From assembly GCA_945893045.1 (NCBI GenBank), contig CAMDEA010000006.1, positions 39,034 through 103,033 on the forward strand: 64,000 nucleotides of DNA. Reading direction: 5' to 3'. Under the pieces are notes generated by a model. That model ran no database searches, was not told the origin of the DNA, and saw nothing but the letters and a program-made list of their open reading frames with translations. The stretch comes from Planctomyces sp. SH-PL62 (lineage in GTDB: Bacteria > Planctomycetota > Planctomycetia > Planctomycetales > Planctomycetaceae). How positions within the stretch are numbered: position 1 is the first letter of the stretch; each line of letters begins with the position of its first letter. Positions 16,600 to 26,165 of the stretch are shown here, one piece after another. Made by a program: the position numbers and the translations under genes.

Positions 16600-16845
16600 C
16601 CGGAGGGTTGTCAGCCATTAGCCGGTGGTTAAGCGCAGCGACACCACCGGACGTGAGGCGAATTGTGATAAGTTTGCATCCCGGCAGGGATGCCAGAGAT
16701 TCGTTTCAAGTTCGTGTTGGAACAATTGGAAATCGCCAGTCGCTGTGATCCCTCCGGGATCAGGGATGTCCACACGACAGAGACCGGTGGTGTCGCTGCG
16801 CTCAACCACCGGCTAATGGCTGAAATCCCTTCGGGATGGAACGCA
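16600..16845. repeat. Composite palindromic array, family F8, second copy
   Basis: Arms 16619-16650 and 16784-16815 (32 bp, one mismatch), with the same small internal palindromes (GCATCCCGGCAGGGATGC, GATCCCTCCGGGATC). The array separates the two genes of the PSCyt/DUF1501 unit and fills nearly all of the 300-base gap 16581-16880. Confidence 0.92.
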
Positions 16846-16880
16846 ATGACTTTGCATTGAGACAATGCCATTCGAAGTTC

Positions 16881-19313
16881 TCACTTCACATACAGAAATT
16901 CGTTCGCCGCGAGCGCCACATGGCAGAGCGTCACCCACGCCTGTTTCCGGCGTTTGTCGGCGTCGTTCTCCCCAGCTTGCGCCTGTGCGACGTCTGCCAG
17001 AAACGCTCGGTCGGCTTGGCGTTCCTCGGCGGAGGGTTCGCGGCCATAGGCCATGACGTACAGGCGCGTGAGGCGTTGGTCGTCATCGGTTGATTCGGTC
17101 AACACTTGGTCGGCGAAGCCAGCGGCGGCTTGCAGGACGAGGTCGCTGTTGAGCATCAGCAGCGCTTGCGGAGCGACAACGGTCGTCGCTCGATGGCCAC
17201 TGGAAACGGCGGGATCGGGGAAGTCGAGCAATTGAAAGACGTCGTACACGTTGTTGCGCACGACCGGCAGGTACAGCGAGCGACGGCGGCTGTCGTAGGA
17301 GGTCAGGTCTTTCGAGGTGTGGTCGAAGAAAAACTCGCGGTTCTTCACCTTCAGCAGCGAGCCGCCCATTGTGACATCCAATTGACCGCCGATTGCCAGC
17401 AACGAATCGCGCACCGCTTCCGCTTCGAGCCGTCGCACGTCGGCGCGGGCGAACAGCCGGTTTTCTGGATCGCCAGTCGCCGAAGTCGTGAGACTTCGGT
17501 CCTCCGAACTCTCACGAGTTCGGCTACTCGCTTGCTGATACGTGCTCGAATTGAGAATGACTCGATGCAGCGATTTGATCGACCAGCCGTCCGCGATGAA
17601 TCGCCGAGCGAGCCAGTCGAGCAACTCCGGATGCGAAGGTGCTTCGCCCAGCAAACCAAAATTGTCCGTCGTGCGCACGATCCCTCTGCCGAAGTGCCAA
17701 CGCCAGACGCGATTGACGAAGACTCGCGCGGTCAGTGGATGACGTGGATCGACGAGCCACTCGGCGAGTTGCCGCCGACCGCTTTGCTTGTCGGAGAATT
17801 GCGGCGACGCCGGGCCAGTCAGCACCGGCGGAGTCCGGCGCGGCACGACATCGCCCAGCTTGAGCGGATTGCCGCGCAGGTGAATCGCGAGATCGACGAC
17901 TTTGTCTTCGGTCACACCCATCGCGGACGGCAGGTTCGGTTTCGCTTTTTCGAGTGCGGCCAATTCGTCGCGCAACTTTTTGAGCTCGGTCTTGGTCGCT
18001 TCGGGATACAGCGTCTCCAGCTTCTCCGGCGGCTTCTCGTCGGCCGCCAGCTTTTCGCGAGCTTGTTTGTCCGCGGTCGCCACAAATTCGGTGACGGCCG
18101 TTTTCTTCGCCGCCAGCGTCGCGTCGTAGTCGGTCTGCATCTTGGTCGCGGCGGCGGACGGGAGCAGATGCTCGTGCCAGTCGGCGATCTTGATGTACTT
18201 CGTCATCGTCCGCGTGCTCTTGAAGATCCCTGCCAGGCCGTAGTAGTCGGCCGCGTCGATCGGATCAAACTTGTGATCGTGGCAGCGAGCGCAACCGAGC
18301 GTCAGTCCGAGAAACGCTCGGCCTGTCGTGTCGAGCTGTTCGTCGAGCATGTCCATGCGCATTTTGGCTTCATCGGTCTCGGCCAGCACTTTCGGGCCGA
18401 TGCTGAGAAACCCGGTTGCTATCAATTGCTCATGCTGCTGAGCCTCGCTGGCGAACGGCAGCAGATCGCCGGCCAACTGCTCAGTGACAAACCGATCGAA
18501 CGGCTTGTCGGCATTGAAAGACGCCACGACGTAATCGCGATACCGCCACGCATTGCCGTGGCAGATGTTCTCATCCAGCCCGTTCGAGTCCGCGTACCGC
18601 GCGACATCCAGCCAATGCCGCCCCCAGCGCTCGCCGTAGCGCGGGGATTCGAGCAACCGATCGACGACCCGCGCGAAAGCCTCAGGCGAATCATCTGCCA
18701 AAAACTTGTCGATCTCCTCCGGCGTTGGCGGGAGACCAGTCAGATCGAAAGTGACTCGGCGGATCAGCGTGCGTTTGTCGGCCTGCGGTGCCGGCGACAA
18801 TCCGGCCGCTTCGATCTTCGCCAGGATGAAACGGTCGAGGGGATTTTCGATTTTTGATTTTTGATTTTTGATTTCGGGGAGCGGTGGATCGCTCAGCGGC
18901 TGAAACGCCCAATGATTCGGATCGCGAGTCCGTTTGGTCGCCGGCGCTGCTTCCGGAAATGGAGCACCCATCTCGACCCAACGCACGAGGTCGGCGATCT
19001 GCCGTTCGGTGAGCTTTCCCTCTTTCGGCATCTTGAGGTCTTCGTCCTCGTGCCGCACGGCGCGGATCAAGAGACTCTCTTTGGGTTTCCCCGGCACGAT
19101 CGTTGCGCCCGTGTCCCCGCCGCGCATGAGTGCCTCGCGCGAATCAAGCCGCAGGCCGCCCCACTGCTTTTTGTCGCCGTGACATTTGAAGCACTGCTCG
19201 ACCAGCACCGGCCGCACGTTGGTCTCGAAGAACCGCAATTGCTCGGCCGTCGGTTTCTCAACGGAAGTCGGCTCCTCAGCCGCGATGATCAGGCACAAAA
19301 GAATTCCAAACAT
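16881..19313 (-). CDS. PSCyt1-DUF1549-DUF1553 (PSD1) cytochrome protein
   Basis: 810 residues. A short signal peptide ([15 protein letters not shown]) precedes the planctomycete cytochrome domain PSCyt1 (residues 20-110) with heme motif CFKCH at 41-45. The DUF1549 domain (about 160-370) has a second heme-like motif, [13 protein letters not shown]. The DUF1553 domain (about 520-780) has [40 protein letters not shown] and [11 protein letters not shown]. The family is thought to be an exported oxidoreductase or hydrolase of complex polysaccharide. The linker between PSCyt1 and DUF1549 contains an in-frame AT-rich repeat insert ([12 protein letters not shown], about 18843-18877). Start codon preceded by AAGGGGGAC. 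Partner DUF1501 gene lies downstream. Confidence 0.9.
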   Translation of the reverse strand: MFGILLCLIIAAEEPTSVEKPTAEQLRFFETNVRPVLVEQCFKCHGDKKQWGGLRLDSREALMRGGDTGATIVPGKPKESLLIRAVRHEDEDLKMPKEGKLTERQIADLVRWVEMGAPFPEAAPATKRTRDPNHWAFQPLSDPPLPEIKNQKSKIENPLDRFILAKIEAAGLSPAPQADKRTLIRRVTFDLTGLPPTPEEIDKFLADDSPEAFARVVDRLLESPRYGERWGRHWLDVARYADSNGLDENICHGNAWRYRDYVVASFNADKPFDRFVTEQLAGDLLPFASEAQQHEQLIATGFLSIGPKVLAETDEAKMRMDMLDEQLDTTGRAFLGLTLGCARCHDHKFDPIDAADYYGLAGIFKSTRTMTKYIKIADWHEHLLPSAAATKMQTDYDATLAAKKTAVTEFVATADKQAREKLAADEKPPEKLETLYPEATKTELKKLRDELAALEKAKPNLPSAMGVTEDKVVDLAIHLRGNPLKLGDVVPRRTPPVLTGPASPQFSDKQSGRRQLAEWLVDPRHPLTARVFVNRVWRWHFGRGIVRTTDNFGLLGEAPSHPELLDWLARRFIADGWSIKSLHRVILNSSTYQQASSRTRESSEDRSLTTSATGDPENRLFARADVRRLEAEAVRDSLLAIGGQLDVTMGGSLLKVKNREFFFDHTSKDLTSYDSRRRSLYLPVVRNNVYDVFQLLDFPDPAVSSGHRATTVVAPQALLMLNSDLVLQAAAGFADQVLTESTDDDQRLTRLYVMAYGREPSAEERQADRAFLADVAQAQAGENDADKRRKQAWVTLCHVALAANEFLYVK
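18843..18877. repeat. Short AT-rich tandem repeat inside the PSCyt gene
   Basis: Iterated TTTTTGATTT units on the plus strand, read in frame as KNQKSKIE on the coding strand. It is compositionally foreign to the surrounding high-GC gene. A similar AT-rich iterated stretch is at 35938-35978. Confidence 0.75.
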
Positions 19314-19369
19314 CGAATCGTCCCCCTTGGCAAGAATGCCGGCTCGCCAGTGCCGAGGCCGCTTTCACA

Positions 19370-19430
19370 TCATTCTGCCCCTCATCATTCTGCACTTCCG
19401 AGTTTTGCAGAATGATGGTGGGCAGAATGA
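19370..19430. repeat. Inverted repeat, singleton (TCATTCTGCCC)
   Basis: Arms 19370-19394 and 19406-19430 (25 bp, two mismatches), loop 11 bases. Each arm contains a direct repeat of TCATTCTG. It lies between two minus-strand genes. Confidence 0.85.
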
Positions 19431-19492
19431 TAAGAGAGCAACTTGCAATCTCGAACTTCAAATGAGTTTGGCTGCATCTCTGCAGGGTATGT

Positions 19493-20638
19493 TCACGGTA
19501 GCACCATGATGCACGACGGCGACGTGATCGCCACCGGTTCGCCGACCGATTTCAAGCTCCCGGTTTGCGAATCGATCCGAAATGCCACCACGTTGTTGCC
19601 CGGCATGTTCGCACACAGCAGCAATTCGCCGCCCGGCATGATTGCCAAGTTCTGCGGCCCCTTGCCGAGGCTCGGTTCGATACCGATCAGCGTCAACCGG
19701 CCGTCATCGCCAATCCGATAGACGGCGATGCTGTCGTGTCCTCGATTCGTGCCGTACAGGAAGCGGCCGTTCGGAGTGATCTTCAAGTCGGCACAATGAC
19801 TCGTCCCTTTGAAGTCTGCCGGCACCGTCGAAATGGTTTGCGTTTCGGTGAGACTTCCCGCCTTGGCGTCGTAATCAAACACCGTCACCGAATTGCTGAG
19901 TTCATTGATGACGTAGACCTGTTTGCCGTTCGGATGAAACGTCAGATGCCGAGGCCCCGCTCCGGCCGGCGACTTCGCGAACGGCGGATCGTTCGGAGTC
20001 AGCTTCGACGACTTTGCATCCAGCCGATAGCTGAGTACTTGATCGAGTCCCAAATCCGCCGCGAAGACAAACCGATTGTCCGGGCTGACAACGATGCAGT
20101 GCGCATGCGGTTCCTTCTGCCGAGCGGCATTGACGCTCGAACCGGCGTGCTGAACGAAGGACGCTGCCTCGCCGAGCGAACCATCCGCCTTGACCGGCAG
20201 CGACGCCACGCTGCCGCTGGAATAGTTGGCGACCAGCACCGTCTTACCCGTCGCATCGACGTCGAGGGAGCAAGCCGCAGTGCCAAGAGCCGATTGCCGG
20301 TTCAGCAGTTTCAACTGACCGGTACGTCCCTCGATCTGATAAGCGGCGATCTGTTCGTTTTCTTTGCCGCCGAAGTTCTTCGCGTGAATCGAATACAGAA
20401 ACTTCTTGTCTCGCGACAACGCCAGGAAGAACGGGTGCTCGACGCCGGTCGTCTGCTGCACCGGCTTCAGGCTTCCGGTTTTCGTCTCGACGAGGAACGC
20501 CTGAATGCTCCCTTTGTCCCCGGCCGCGAAGGCGGAGATGAAAACCAGTGGCTCGTCCGCATTCGCCGTTGGAAGGAGATTGCTCAACATCGCACCTGCC
20601 AAGAGTGGAAAGAGTGTTCGCACAAGGTTGCCAGTCAT
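19493..20638 (-). CDS. pgl: 6-phosphogluconolactonase-type secreted beta-propeller (lactonase family)
   Basis: 381 residues. A signal peptide (RTLFPLLAGAMLSNLLPTANA) precedes a seven-bladed propeller of the cycloisomerase-2/YbhE type: LALSRDKKFLYSIHAKN, QKEPHAHCIVVSPDNRFVFA, LTFHPNGKQVYVINELSNSV and GPQNLAIMPGGELLLCANMP. The PHAH segment and conserved Arg/Glu of YbhE lactonases are present. YbhE is cytoplasmic in E. coli, whereas the leader here suggests an exported lactonase acting on sugar lactones. The ATG at 20638 has an AGGAG site 7 bases away. It is followed upstream by the sulfatase gene, so the cluster is probably co-transcribed (31-base gap). Confidence 0.8.
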   Translation of the reverse strand: MTGNLVRTLFPLLAGAMLSNLLPTANADEPLVFISAFAAGDKGSIQAFLVETKTGSLKPVQQTTGVEHPFFLALSRDKKFLYSIHAKNFGGKENEQIAAYQIEGRTGQLKLLNRQSALGTAACSLDVDATGKTVLVANYSSGSVASLPVKADGSLGEAASFVQHAGSSVNAARQKEPHAHCIVVSPDNRFVFAADLGLDQVLSYRLDAKSSKLTPNDPPFAKSPAGAGPRHLTFHPNGKQVYVINELSNSVTVFDYDAKAGSLTETQTISTVPADFKGTSHCADLKITPNGRFLYGTNRGHDSIAVYRIGDDGRLTLIGIEPSLGKGPQNLAIMPGGELLLCANMPGNNVVAFRIDSQTGSLKSVGEPVAITSPSCIMVLP

Positions 20639-20669
20639 GAATCGCTCCTGCAATGGGTCGCCAAAAAGG

Positions 20670-23600
20670 TTATTCGCCACGCCACTCGCCTTTCCAAATC
20701 GGGCCGAGGAATCGCTTGTCGTGCGTGCGATACAGCGCGAGGGAAAGCTCGGTGGCCGCGAGAAATTTCCGATACGCCTCGTCGTCACGGTAGAAGGTCG
20801 AGTTCGCCGCATCAACCAGCAAGCCTGCCTGATGCAGGTCGTGGCACAGGACGATGAGGTTGTCTCCGAACATTTCGAGGCGGCGGCGTTGGGCTTCGGT
20901 TTCGGTCTTCGCGAGCGTGGCGAGGTAGAGGCGTTCCATGTCCGCGAAGACCGGGGCATGCACGGCGGCAATGAGTTCGTGGTTCACCTCGTACTGCTGA
21001 CCGCGATAGACCGGTGATTCCTTCGCCTTGTAGGCCATCATCCGCGTTTCGAGCAGGCGGTTGAGTTCGTCCATCGACTCCCAGCCGGGGCCGTAGGCGC
21101 GTTTCAGCCACTCGCGATAGAGCTGGTCCACGTCCACGCGCGGGTTCCACATCTGCTTGGCGAGGATGTAGTTTGTCGGAGCGCCGTAGCCCCAAGCTCC
21201 GAGGCCGACCATGTTCACCGCGCGAGCACCCGCTTGATGAGCGGCCGGAAGTTCGAGCTTCAGGATGTCGCGTCCGACCGGCAGCGGAGCACCGTTGAAG
21301 GACCGCATCCAAGTCGAATAGTTGTGATACGCGAAGTTCGCAGAGACCGCTCGCCAGCCTTCCGCCACGCGCTGGAACTCGTCGCGATACACCGGCTTCG
21401 CCAGGCCCCAGCCGTAGTAATTGAGCGGTGCCCAATCGAGCCACAAGTTTGCCGAGAGTTTTTTGGCCGGCGGCGACGGCGGATACATGTAGTTGTAATA
21501 GACCAACCCGCAGACCAGCCGCTGCGGATGCTTCACCGCCACGCGGCGAGCGACCTCGTCATAGAACCGCACCATCAACGCCGAGTACGACGGTCGGCCA
21601 TGCGGGTCTTTGGCGATCAGTGGCCGGCACTTCTCGCACTGGCAAAAGTCACCGCCGTCGCTGGCCGAGATGGACGCACAACGTCTTTCCGGATGCGCGT
21701 CCAAGCTGCGGATCACACCGTCCGCGAACGCTTCGACGAGCTGCGGCTCGTGCGTGCAAAACTTGATCGACTTGTGATTCGCAAAGCGGCGCGGCTTCCC
21801 CTGAGCATCCTTCGCGAGCCATTCGGGATGAGCTTCCGCTTGGTCGCGCGAGATGTAGTCGTCCCACGCATGTCCCGCCGACAGCTTCCAACCGTCGAGC
21901 GTTGATGGAATCTTTTGCCTTTGCAGCCACAGCTTCGGAGCCGAGGGCTGTTTGTCCTCCTTCGGCCGCCGATCCTGCACATCTTGGATCACTCGCGCGA
22001 AGAATGCCGGACTTTGTCGCACGTCCAGACGTGGCACGGACAGCGTCGCCTGACGTGGAATGTCCTCACCCCATTCCCCCGGCAGCAGCCAACGCACGCC
22101 CAGCGTTTCGAGAAACTCATACGCACCGTAAAGCGTCCCGCGACTGCTCCAACCCGGCACGTCTGGCTTGTCCCGACCGACGATGAAGAGACTTTCGCCG
22201 ACGGTACGCAAAAGGAAGCTGTCATCCGCGGCATCCGGCGCAAGCATCACGCCGGCGTTTCGAGCCGACTCATTGTCGCCCAGGGAAATCATTCGGGCTG
22301 CTGGTTCGCGCGAGATCGGCAACTCGACACCGGTTGAGACTTTCAGGACTCGCTGCACTTCCTTGGCCGCGTCCTGCACCCAGACGGCGGCGTTCGCAGC
22401 GCAGTAGATGACGTAGTTGCTCTTCGCGTTTTGAACGACGGCGAGTCCACCGGCCATGTCAGTCACTTTGGCGACTTCGGCGTCGCGATCTGGCTTGGCC
22501 ATTTCATGGAGCTTGTCCAGCAGTTGTTGAAACCGATCAGGTTGCTGATCGGCTTGGCTCTGGGACTCGGCGGGATCGTTCGCAAGGTCGAAGAGTTCGA
22601 CTTTGCGAGTGTTTTTCTCTTCGTGGACGATGAGCTTCCAGTCGCCGAGGCGTAGAGAACGGGAACGCCAGCCGGGAGCGACGGCGTAAAGCGGGCGAGT
22701 CGGCGGGGCGGTGTGATCGGTCAGCAGCGGCGCGATGTTGGTGCCGTCCCATTTGAGTTCGCGATCAGGGCGGTAACCGGCGAGCGCGCAGAGCGTCGAC
22801 ATCCAATCGGTGATTTGCACCGGGCTGTTCACCTTGCCGGGTTTCGCTTTGCCGGGCCAGGAGACGATGGTCGGGACGCGCGTGCCCCCTTCATACAGCG
22901 ATCCCTTCTCGCCGCGCCACGGATGGTTGTTGCCGGTCAGTTTGCCGTTGGGGCAGTTGTCGTCGGGGTATTTGAGATCGTTGTTCTCGACCGTGCTGCC
23001 GCCGTTGTCGCTAGTGAAGACGAGCAGCGTGTTGTCGCGGCGGCCTTTCTTCTCCAACGCGGAAACGATGTGGCCGACGGCCTCGTCGAGGTGCATCACG
23101 CAGGCGGCGTAATGGCGCGGGACATCCCCTTTGATCGAGTCGGGGACACGACGCAGCCACTCGTCCGGTTCTTTGATCGGCAGATGGACGGCCGTGAAAG
23201 GCACATAGAGAAAGAACGGAGCGTCGCCGCGAGACTCGATCCACTTCACAGCTTCGGCGGCGATGAGGTCGGTGACGTGGCCCGGTTCTTCGAGCAACTT
23301 TTCGTTGCGATGCCACGTCTGCGTGAAGGGGCCTTGCTTGTAGCGATGATTCCACGGGCTGACTCCGCCAGCGAGCGAGCCATACGAATGATCGAAGCCG
23401 AAATGATTCGGCCCCTGTTCGGGCAGCGAACCGAGATGCCATTTGCCGGTCAGACAGGTGTCGTAGCCGACGCTCTTCAAGGCGCGCGGCAGAGTCACCG
23501 TATCCCACGGCAACGCCCGATCGTTCTGCGGGTTCGTGACGTTGAAGCGGCTCCAGCAACGCCCGGTCATCAAGCCAGTCCGAGTTGGGCTGCACACCGG

Positions 23601-23894
23601 AGCAACGTAATGCTGCGCGAGTTCGAGTCCCTCGCGCGCCAGACGATCCAGATGCGGAGTCGGCGCGTTGCCTCCATGAAACGCCACGTCGGCCCAGCCG
23701 AGATCGTCAGCGATGATGAAGACGATGTTCGGCTTCGTAGTCTGTGGCGCGTCGGCAGCGAGCAATGTGTTGAACGAGATCAGCAGCAGTGCCGCCAACA
23801 CTAACCCGACGCGCAAGCGAGGGAGTGAGTCGGTCATCGTCGGAGAATCGCTAGACGCGATCCCTCGCTTGCGCGTCGGGTTAGTGTGTTGCAT
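20670..23894 (-). CDS. Sulfatase fused to DUF4838 domain
   Basis: 1074 residues, two enzymes in one chain. Residues about 54-470 form an S1-type sulfatase: metal ligands IADDLGW, formylglycine site CSPTR at 101-105, GKWHLG near 150 and FTSDNGG near 293. Residues about 480-1060 match the DUF4838 module (LAVVQNAKSNYVIYCAANAA, YGAYEFLETLGVRWLLPGEW, ASISASDGGDFCQCEKCRPL), related to alpha-glucuronidase/hexosaminidase folds. No second signal peptide separates them. The cysteine needs an FGE-type maturase, not seen here. Start 23894 has GGGAAG upstream. The ATG at 23837 is the alternative, and the n-region between is a palindrome (23798-23887). The likely role is desulfation plus cleavage of a sulfated glycan. 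Confidence 0.85.
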   Translation of the reverse strand: MQHTNPTRKRGIASSDSPTMTDSLPRLRVGLVLAALLLISFNTLLAADAPQTTKPNIVFIIADDLGWADVAFHGGNAPTPHLDRLAREGLELAQHYVAPVCSPTRTGLMTGRCWSRFNVTNPQNDRALPWDTVTLPRALKSVGYDTCLTGKWHLGSLPEQGPNHFGFDHSYGSLAGGVSPWNHRYKQGPFTQTWHRNEKLLEEPGHVTDLIAAEAVKWIESRGDAPFFLYVPFTAVHLPIKEPDEWLRRVPDSIKGDVPRHYAACVMHLDEAVGHIVSALEKKGRRDNTLLVFTSDNGGSTVENNDLKYPDDNCPNGKLTGNNHPWRGEKGSLYEGGTRVPTIVSWPGKAKPGKVNSPVQITDWMSTLCALAGYRPDRELKWDGTNIAPLLTDHTAPPTRPLYAVAPGWRSRSLRLGDWKLIVHEEKNTRKVELFDLANDPAESQSQADQQPDRFQQLLDKLHEMAKPDRDAEVAKVTDMAGGLAVVQNAKSNYVIYCAANAAVWVQDAAKEVQRVLKVSTGVELPISREPAARMISLGDNESARNAGVMLAPDAADDSFLLRTVGESLFIVGRDKPDVPGWSSRGTLYGAYEFLETLGVRWLLPGEWGEDIPRQATLSVPRLDVRQSPAFFARVIQDVQDRRPKEDKQPSAPKLWLQRQKIPSTLDGWKLSAGHAWDDYISRDQAEAHPEWLAKDAQGKPRRFANHKSIKFCTHEPQLVEAFADGVIRSLDAHPERRCASISASDGGDFCQCEKCRPLIAKDPHGRPSYSALMVRFYDEVARRVAVKHPQRLVCGLVYYNYMYPPSPPAKKLSANLWLDWAPLNYYGWGLAKPVYRDEFQRVAEGWRAVSANFAYHNYSTWMRSFNGAPLPVGRDILKLELPAAHQAGARAVNMVGLGAWGYGAPTNYILAKQMWNPRVDVDQLYREWLKRAYGPGWESMDELNRLLETRMMAYKAKESPVYRGQQYEVNHELIAAVHAPVFADMERLYLATLAKTETEAQRRRLEMFGDNLIVLCHDLHQAGLLVDAANSTFYRDDEAYRKFLAATELSLALYRTHDKRFLGPIWKGEWRGE
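23798..23887. repeat. Perfect inverted repeat, F1-like, in a signal-peptide coding region
   Basis: 27-bp perfect arms, 23798-23824 and 23861-23887, loop 36 bases. The arm begins CACTAACCCGACGCGCAAGC on the plus strand. The arms encode NPTRKRG and PRLRVGLV in the leader of the sulfatase. Confidence 0.92.
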
Positions 23895-23910
23895 GACAAC
23901 TTCCCATTGG

Positions 23911-24918
23911 TCAGAACTCGATGACGCGGTGCTCTTGGGCGGAGCGTTCCGCCATGCGCACGGCGTGGACGACGTCGCGGGATTCCTGTGGTGTGATGAC
24001 GCTTGGGTTCTCGCCGGCCAGGATGCACTTGAGGAAATAATCGAACTCTTCTTTGAGATAGCCGCGCCGCAAGCCATGCACTTTGGGCCAATATGTGGAT
24101 TGCGGGAAGCTCATACCGTTCTTGGTCAGCAGCGTGTATTGGCTGCCGGAGTTGTCGATGTAGATGGCTCCCTCGGTGCCGATGATTTCCATCCGCGCGT
24201 CGATCGCGAACGGAGCGTTGTCGGGCAGGCACCAGGCGTTCTCAATCACGGCGATGCAGTCGTTGTCGAAGCGGAACATGGCCCAGCCCAGATCGGCGTG
24301 CGGCAGGTGCGGACGAGTGTTCGACGTCAGCGCGTAAACGCTTTTCGGTTTGGCTCCGGTGAACCACAGCAACAGATCGAGATCATGCACGCCGTCGCCA
24401 AAGAGCGCGCTGATCTTGGGGAGGTGACTTTCGGTGATCCACTTGGCGAGGTTTCGCCGAGCGTGCAGACTGACGATCTTCCCTAATCGACCGGCCGCGA
24501 TCTCTTCCTTGGCGAGTGCGTAGACCGTGTCGAAGCGACAGACGTGGCCGACCATGAAAGCTCGCTTGTCACGCGCCACCTGCAACTCGGCGATGATGCG
24601 GTCGCAGGCTTCGACGCTGTCGGCCATCGGCTTTTCGAGAAACACATGCTTGCCCGCTCGAATCGCCGCGAGCGTTGGTTCCAAGTGGTCGCCGACGTGC
24701 GTGACGATCGACACGAGGTCGATCTCCGGATCGGCCAACAGCTCGTGGTAATCGGTGTAGGTCTTGGGGACGTGGTATTTTTCGGCAACCTCGCGGAGAC
24801 GATCAGGACGGCGCGTGCAGATCGCGGTCAGGTCCGCTTGAGGTAACTGCTGAAACGTGTCGACGTGATGCTCGCCGAACCAGCCGAGACCGATCACGCC
24901 GCAACGAATGCGATTCAT
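23911..24918 (-). CDS. Gfo/Idh/MocA-family oxidoreductase
   Basis: 335 residues. A Rossmann fold opens with VIGLGWFGEHHVDTF (GxGxxG variant). The conserved HVFLEKPMADSVEACD segment with the catalytic Lys of the EKP motif lies near residue 95, and the C-terminal domain has FGDGVHDLDLLLWFTG, where the family's catalytic His sits. It is cytoplasmic, with no leader. Members oxidise or epimerise sugars with NAD(P). It ends 16 bases before the sulfatase start and probably leads a minus-strand operon (oxidoreductase, sulfatase fusion, lactonase) for breaking down a sulfated or uronic-acid sugar. Substrate inferred only from context. Confidence 0.85.
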   Translation of the reverse strand: MNRIRCGVIGLGWFGEHHVDTFQQLPQADLTAICTRRPDRLREVAEKYHVPKTYTDYHELLADPEIDLVSIVTHVGDHLEPTLAAIRAGKHVFLEKPMADSVEACDRIIAELQVARDKRAFMVGHVCRFDTVYALAKEEIAAGRLGKIVSLHARRNLAKWITESHLPKISALFGDGVHDLDLLLWFTGAKPKSVYALTSNTRPHLPHADLGWAMFRFDNDCIAVIENAWCLPDNAPFAIDARMEIIGTEGAIYIDNSGSQYTLLTKNGMSFPQSTYWPKVHGLRRGYLKEEFDYFLKCILAGENPSVITPQESRDVVHAVRMAERSAQEHRVIEF

Positions 24919-24950
24919 GAGTTGTCCCTACATTTCTTCCAAAGTGAATG

Positions 24951-25038
24951 ATCCGTGTGTGAGTTCCGATCCGTGTGCGAAGTGCAGTTTTCGAGTTTCC
25001 AACACGCTTCGCACACGGATCGGAACTCACACACGGAT
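24951..25038. repeat. Perfect inverted repeat, singleton (ATCCGTGTGTGAGTTCCGAT)
   Basis: 32-bp perfect arms, 24951-24982 and 25007-25038, loop 24 bases. Each arm contains a direct repeat of ATCCGTGTG. It lies between the protease end and the oxidoreductase start. Confidence 0.9.
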
Positions 25039-25125
25039 GAAGACGGGCTGAATCGGCTCCTGGTGGTCAATCTATCCCGGATTGTGGCACGAGTCGCATT
25101 CGTCGACTCCCTTCATTCGTGGGAC

Positions 25126-26079
25126 TCATTTCGTGTTTTGAAACACATGATCGAGCGCGGCCTTCACATCCAAGCGTCGAAAGGTGAGCTTGCTGCCGGG
25201 ATCTTCCACGGCTGTCCCGGTCTTCTGAAAGATCGCCAGCATCGCTTCGGGAAGGTTCGCTCCGTCTTTCTTCCAGTCGTAGTTCGACTTCTCGATCGCC
25301 TCGCGTAGCAACAAGGCTGCTCCGCAGACAATCGCGTTGGACGATGAAGTCGCCGCTGCTGGCACGACGAGATCAATCTTCGCGTGCCGATCGAGATAGA
25401 TCTCGTCCTTTCCGGACCGCACGGCACCGATGGCAAAGCAGTTCGGCTGGCAGGCCGGCCATGAGATTCCTTTCGTGAAGGCGTGATTGCCGGCGGGCGC
25501 GCTGACCCAGATGCCCAGCTCGCGGAGCCGTTTCAGTTTGTCGTCGATCTCAGTGGCGACCGGCTGACCGTGCTCCAGATCATCGACCGGAGCCAAGTTG
25601 ATCGCGGTGATCCGGTACTTTTGATGATGGTCGATCACCCATTGCATCCCGGCCGCCAGCGTCTTGCTGTCGGCCACCTTGCAATGACAGCACTCCAGCG
25701 CCCGCACGACCGCCACTTGATTGTTGAACGCGACACCGAGCTTTCCTTTGTAATTCACCGACGAGGGAATCCCGATCGTCGAACCGTGATAGCCGCGGCC
25801 TTCGTGCTTGGGATCGTTGTCGCCATCGACACTGTCATACGACACGAGCACCTTCGGCACGTCGCCATCGGATTGCGACCACTCCGGCATCGACAGCTTG
25901 CAACCGTCATCCAGCAGCGCGAGCGTCTGCCCTTTCCCAAACGTGAGCTTGCCGGCGTAAGCCTCCCAAGCATCGGTGACTCGCGCATGCTTGAATGCGG
26001 GAGGATCAGCCGGCTCGGCCGCGTACGCCGAACGGATAGACAAGTCGATCAACAACAGGAATCCGATCAGAAGTCTCAT
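25126..26079 (-). CDS. Small secreted subtilisin-like (S8) serine protease
   Basis: 317 residues, shorter than most subtilases and without a visible propeptide inhibitor domain. Signal peptide: MRLLIGFLLLIDLSIRSAYA. Catalytic triad by motif: Asp in LALLDDGCKL (57/58), His in GYHGSTIGIP (98), Ser in AAATSSSNAIVCGAALLL (about 262-264), with the oxyanion Asn in VSAPAGNHAFT. The usual GTSMAAP signature is relaxed to ATSSSNA, so activity is likely but not certain. An unusual ALECCHCK cluster of cysteines is present. The stop lies 87 bases from a palindrome, and the neighbour upstream is a hydrolase gene. Confidence 0.72.
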   Translation of the reverse strand: MRLLIGFLLLIDLSIRSAYAAEPADPPAFKHARVTDAWEAYAGKLTFGKGQTLALLDDGCKLSMPEWSQSDGDVPKVLVSYDSVDGDNDPKHEGRGYHGSTIGIPSSVNYKGKLGVAFNNQVAVVRALECCHCKVADSKTLAAGMQWVIDHHQKYRITAINLAPVDDLEHGQPVATEIDDKLKRLRELGIWVSAPAGNHAFTKGISWPACQPNCFAIGAVRSGKDEIYLDRHAKIDLVVPAAATSSSNAIVCGAALLLREAIEKSNYDWKKDGANLPEAMLAIFQKTGTAVEDPGSKLTFRRLDVKAALDHVFQNTK

Positions 26080-26165
26080 CGTCGTCTCCTCTGGCTGGCT
26101 GAGAACGGAATCAAAGTCGGGTGAAAGATTGTTGGGTGAAACATTTCGTTGAAGTGGCTTTTCGA

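Noticed and set aside
17106..18857. 583-codon plus-strand open frame
   Set aside because: Shadow of the PSCyt/PSD1 gene on the other strand, whose domains are unmistakable.
19565..20857. 430-codon plus-strand open frame
   Set aside because: Antisense to the lactonase and sulfatase genes; Arg-rich with no motif.
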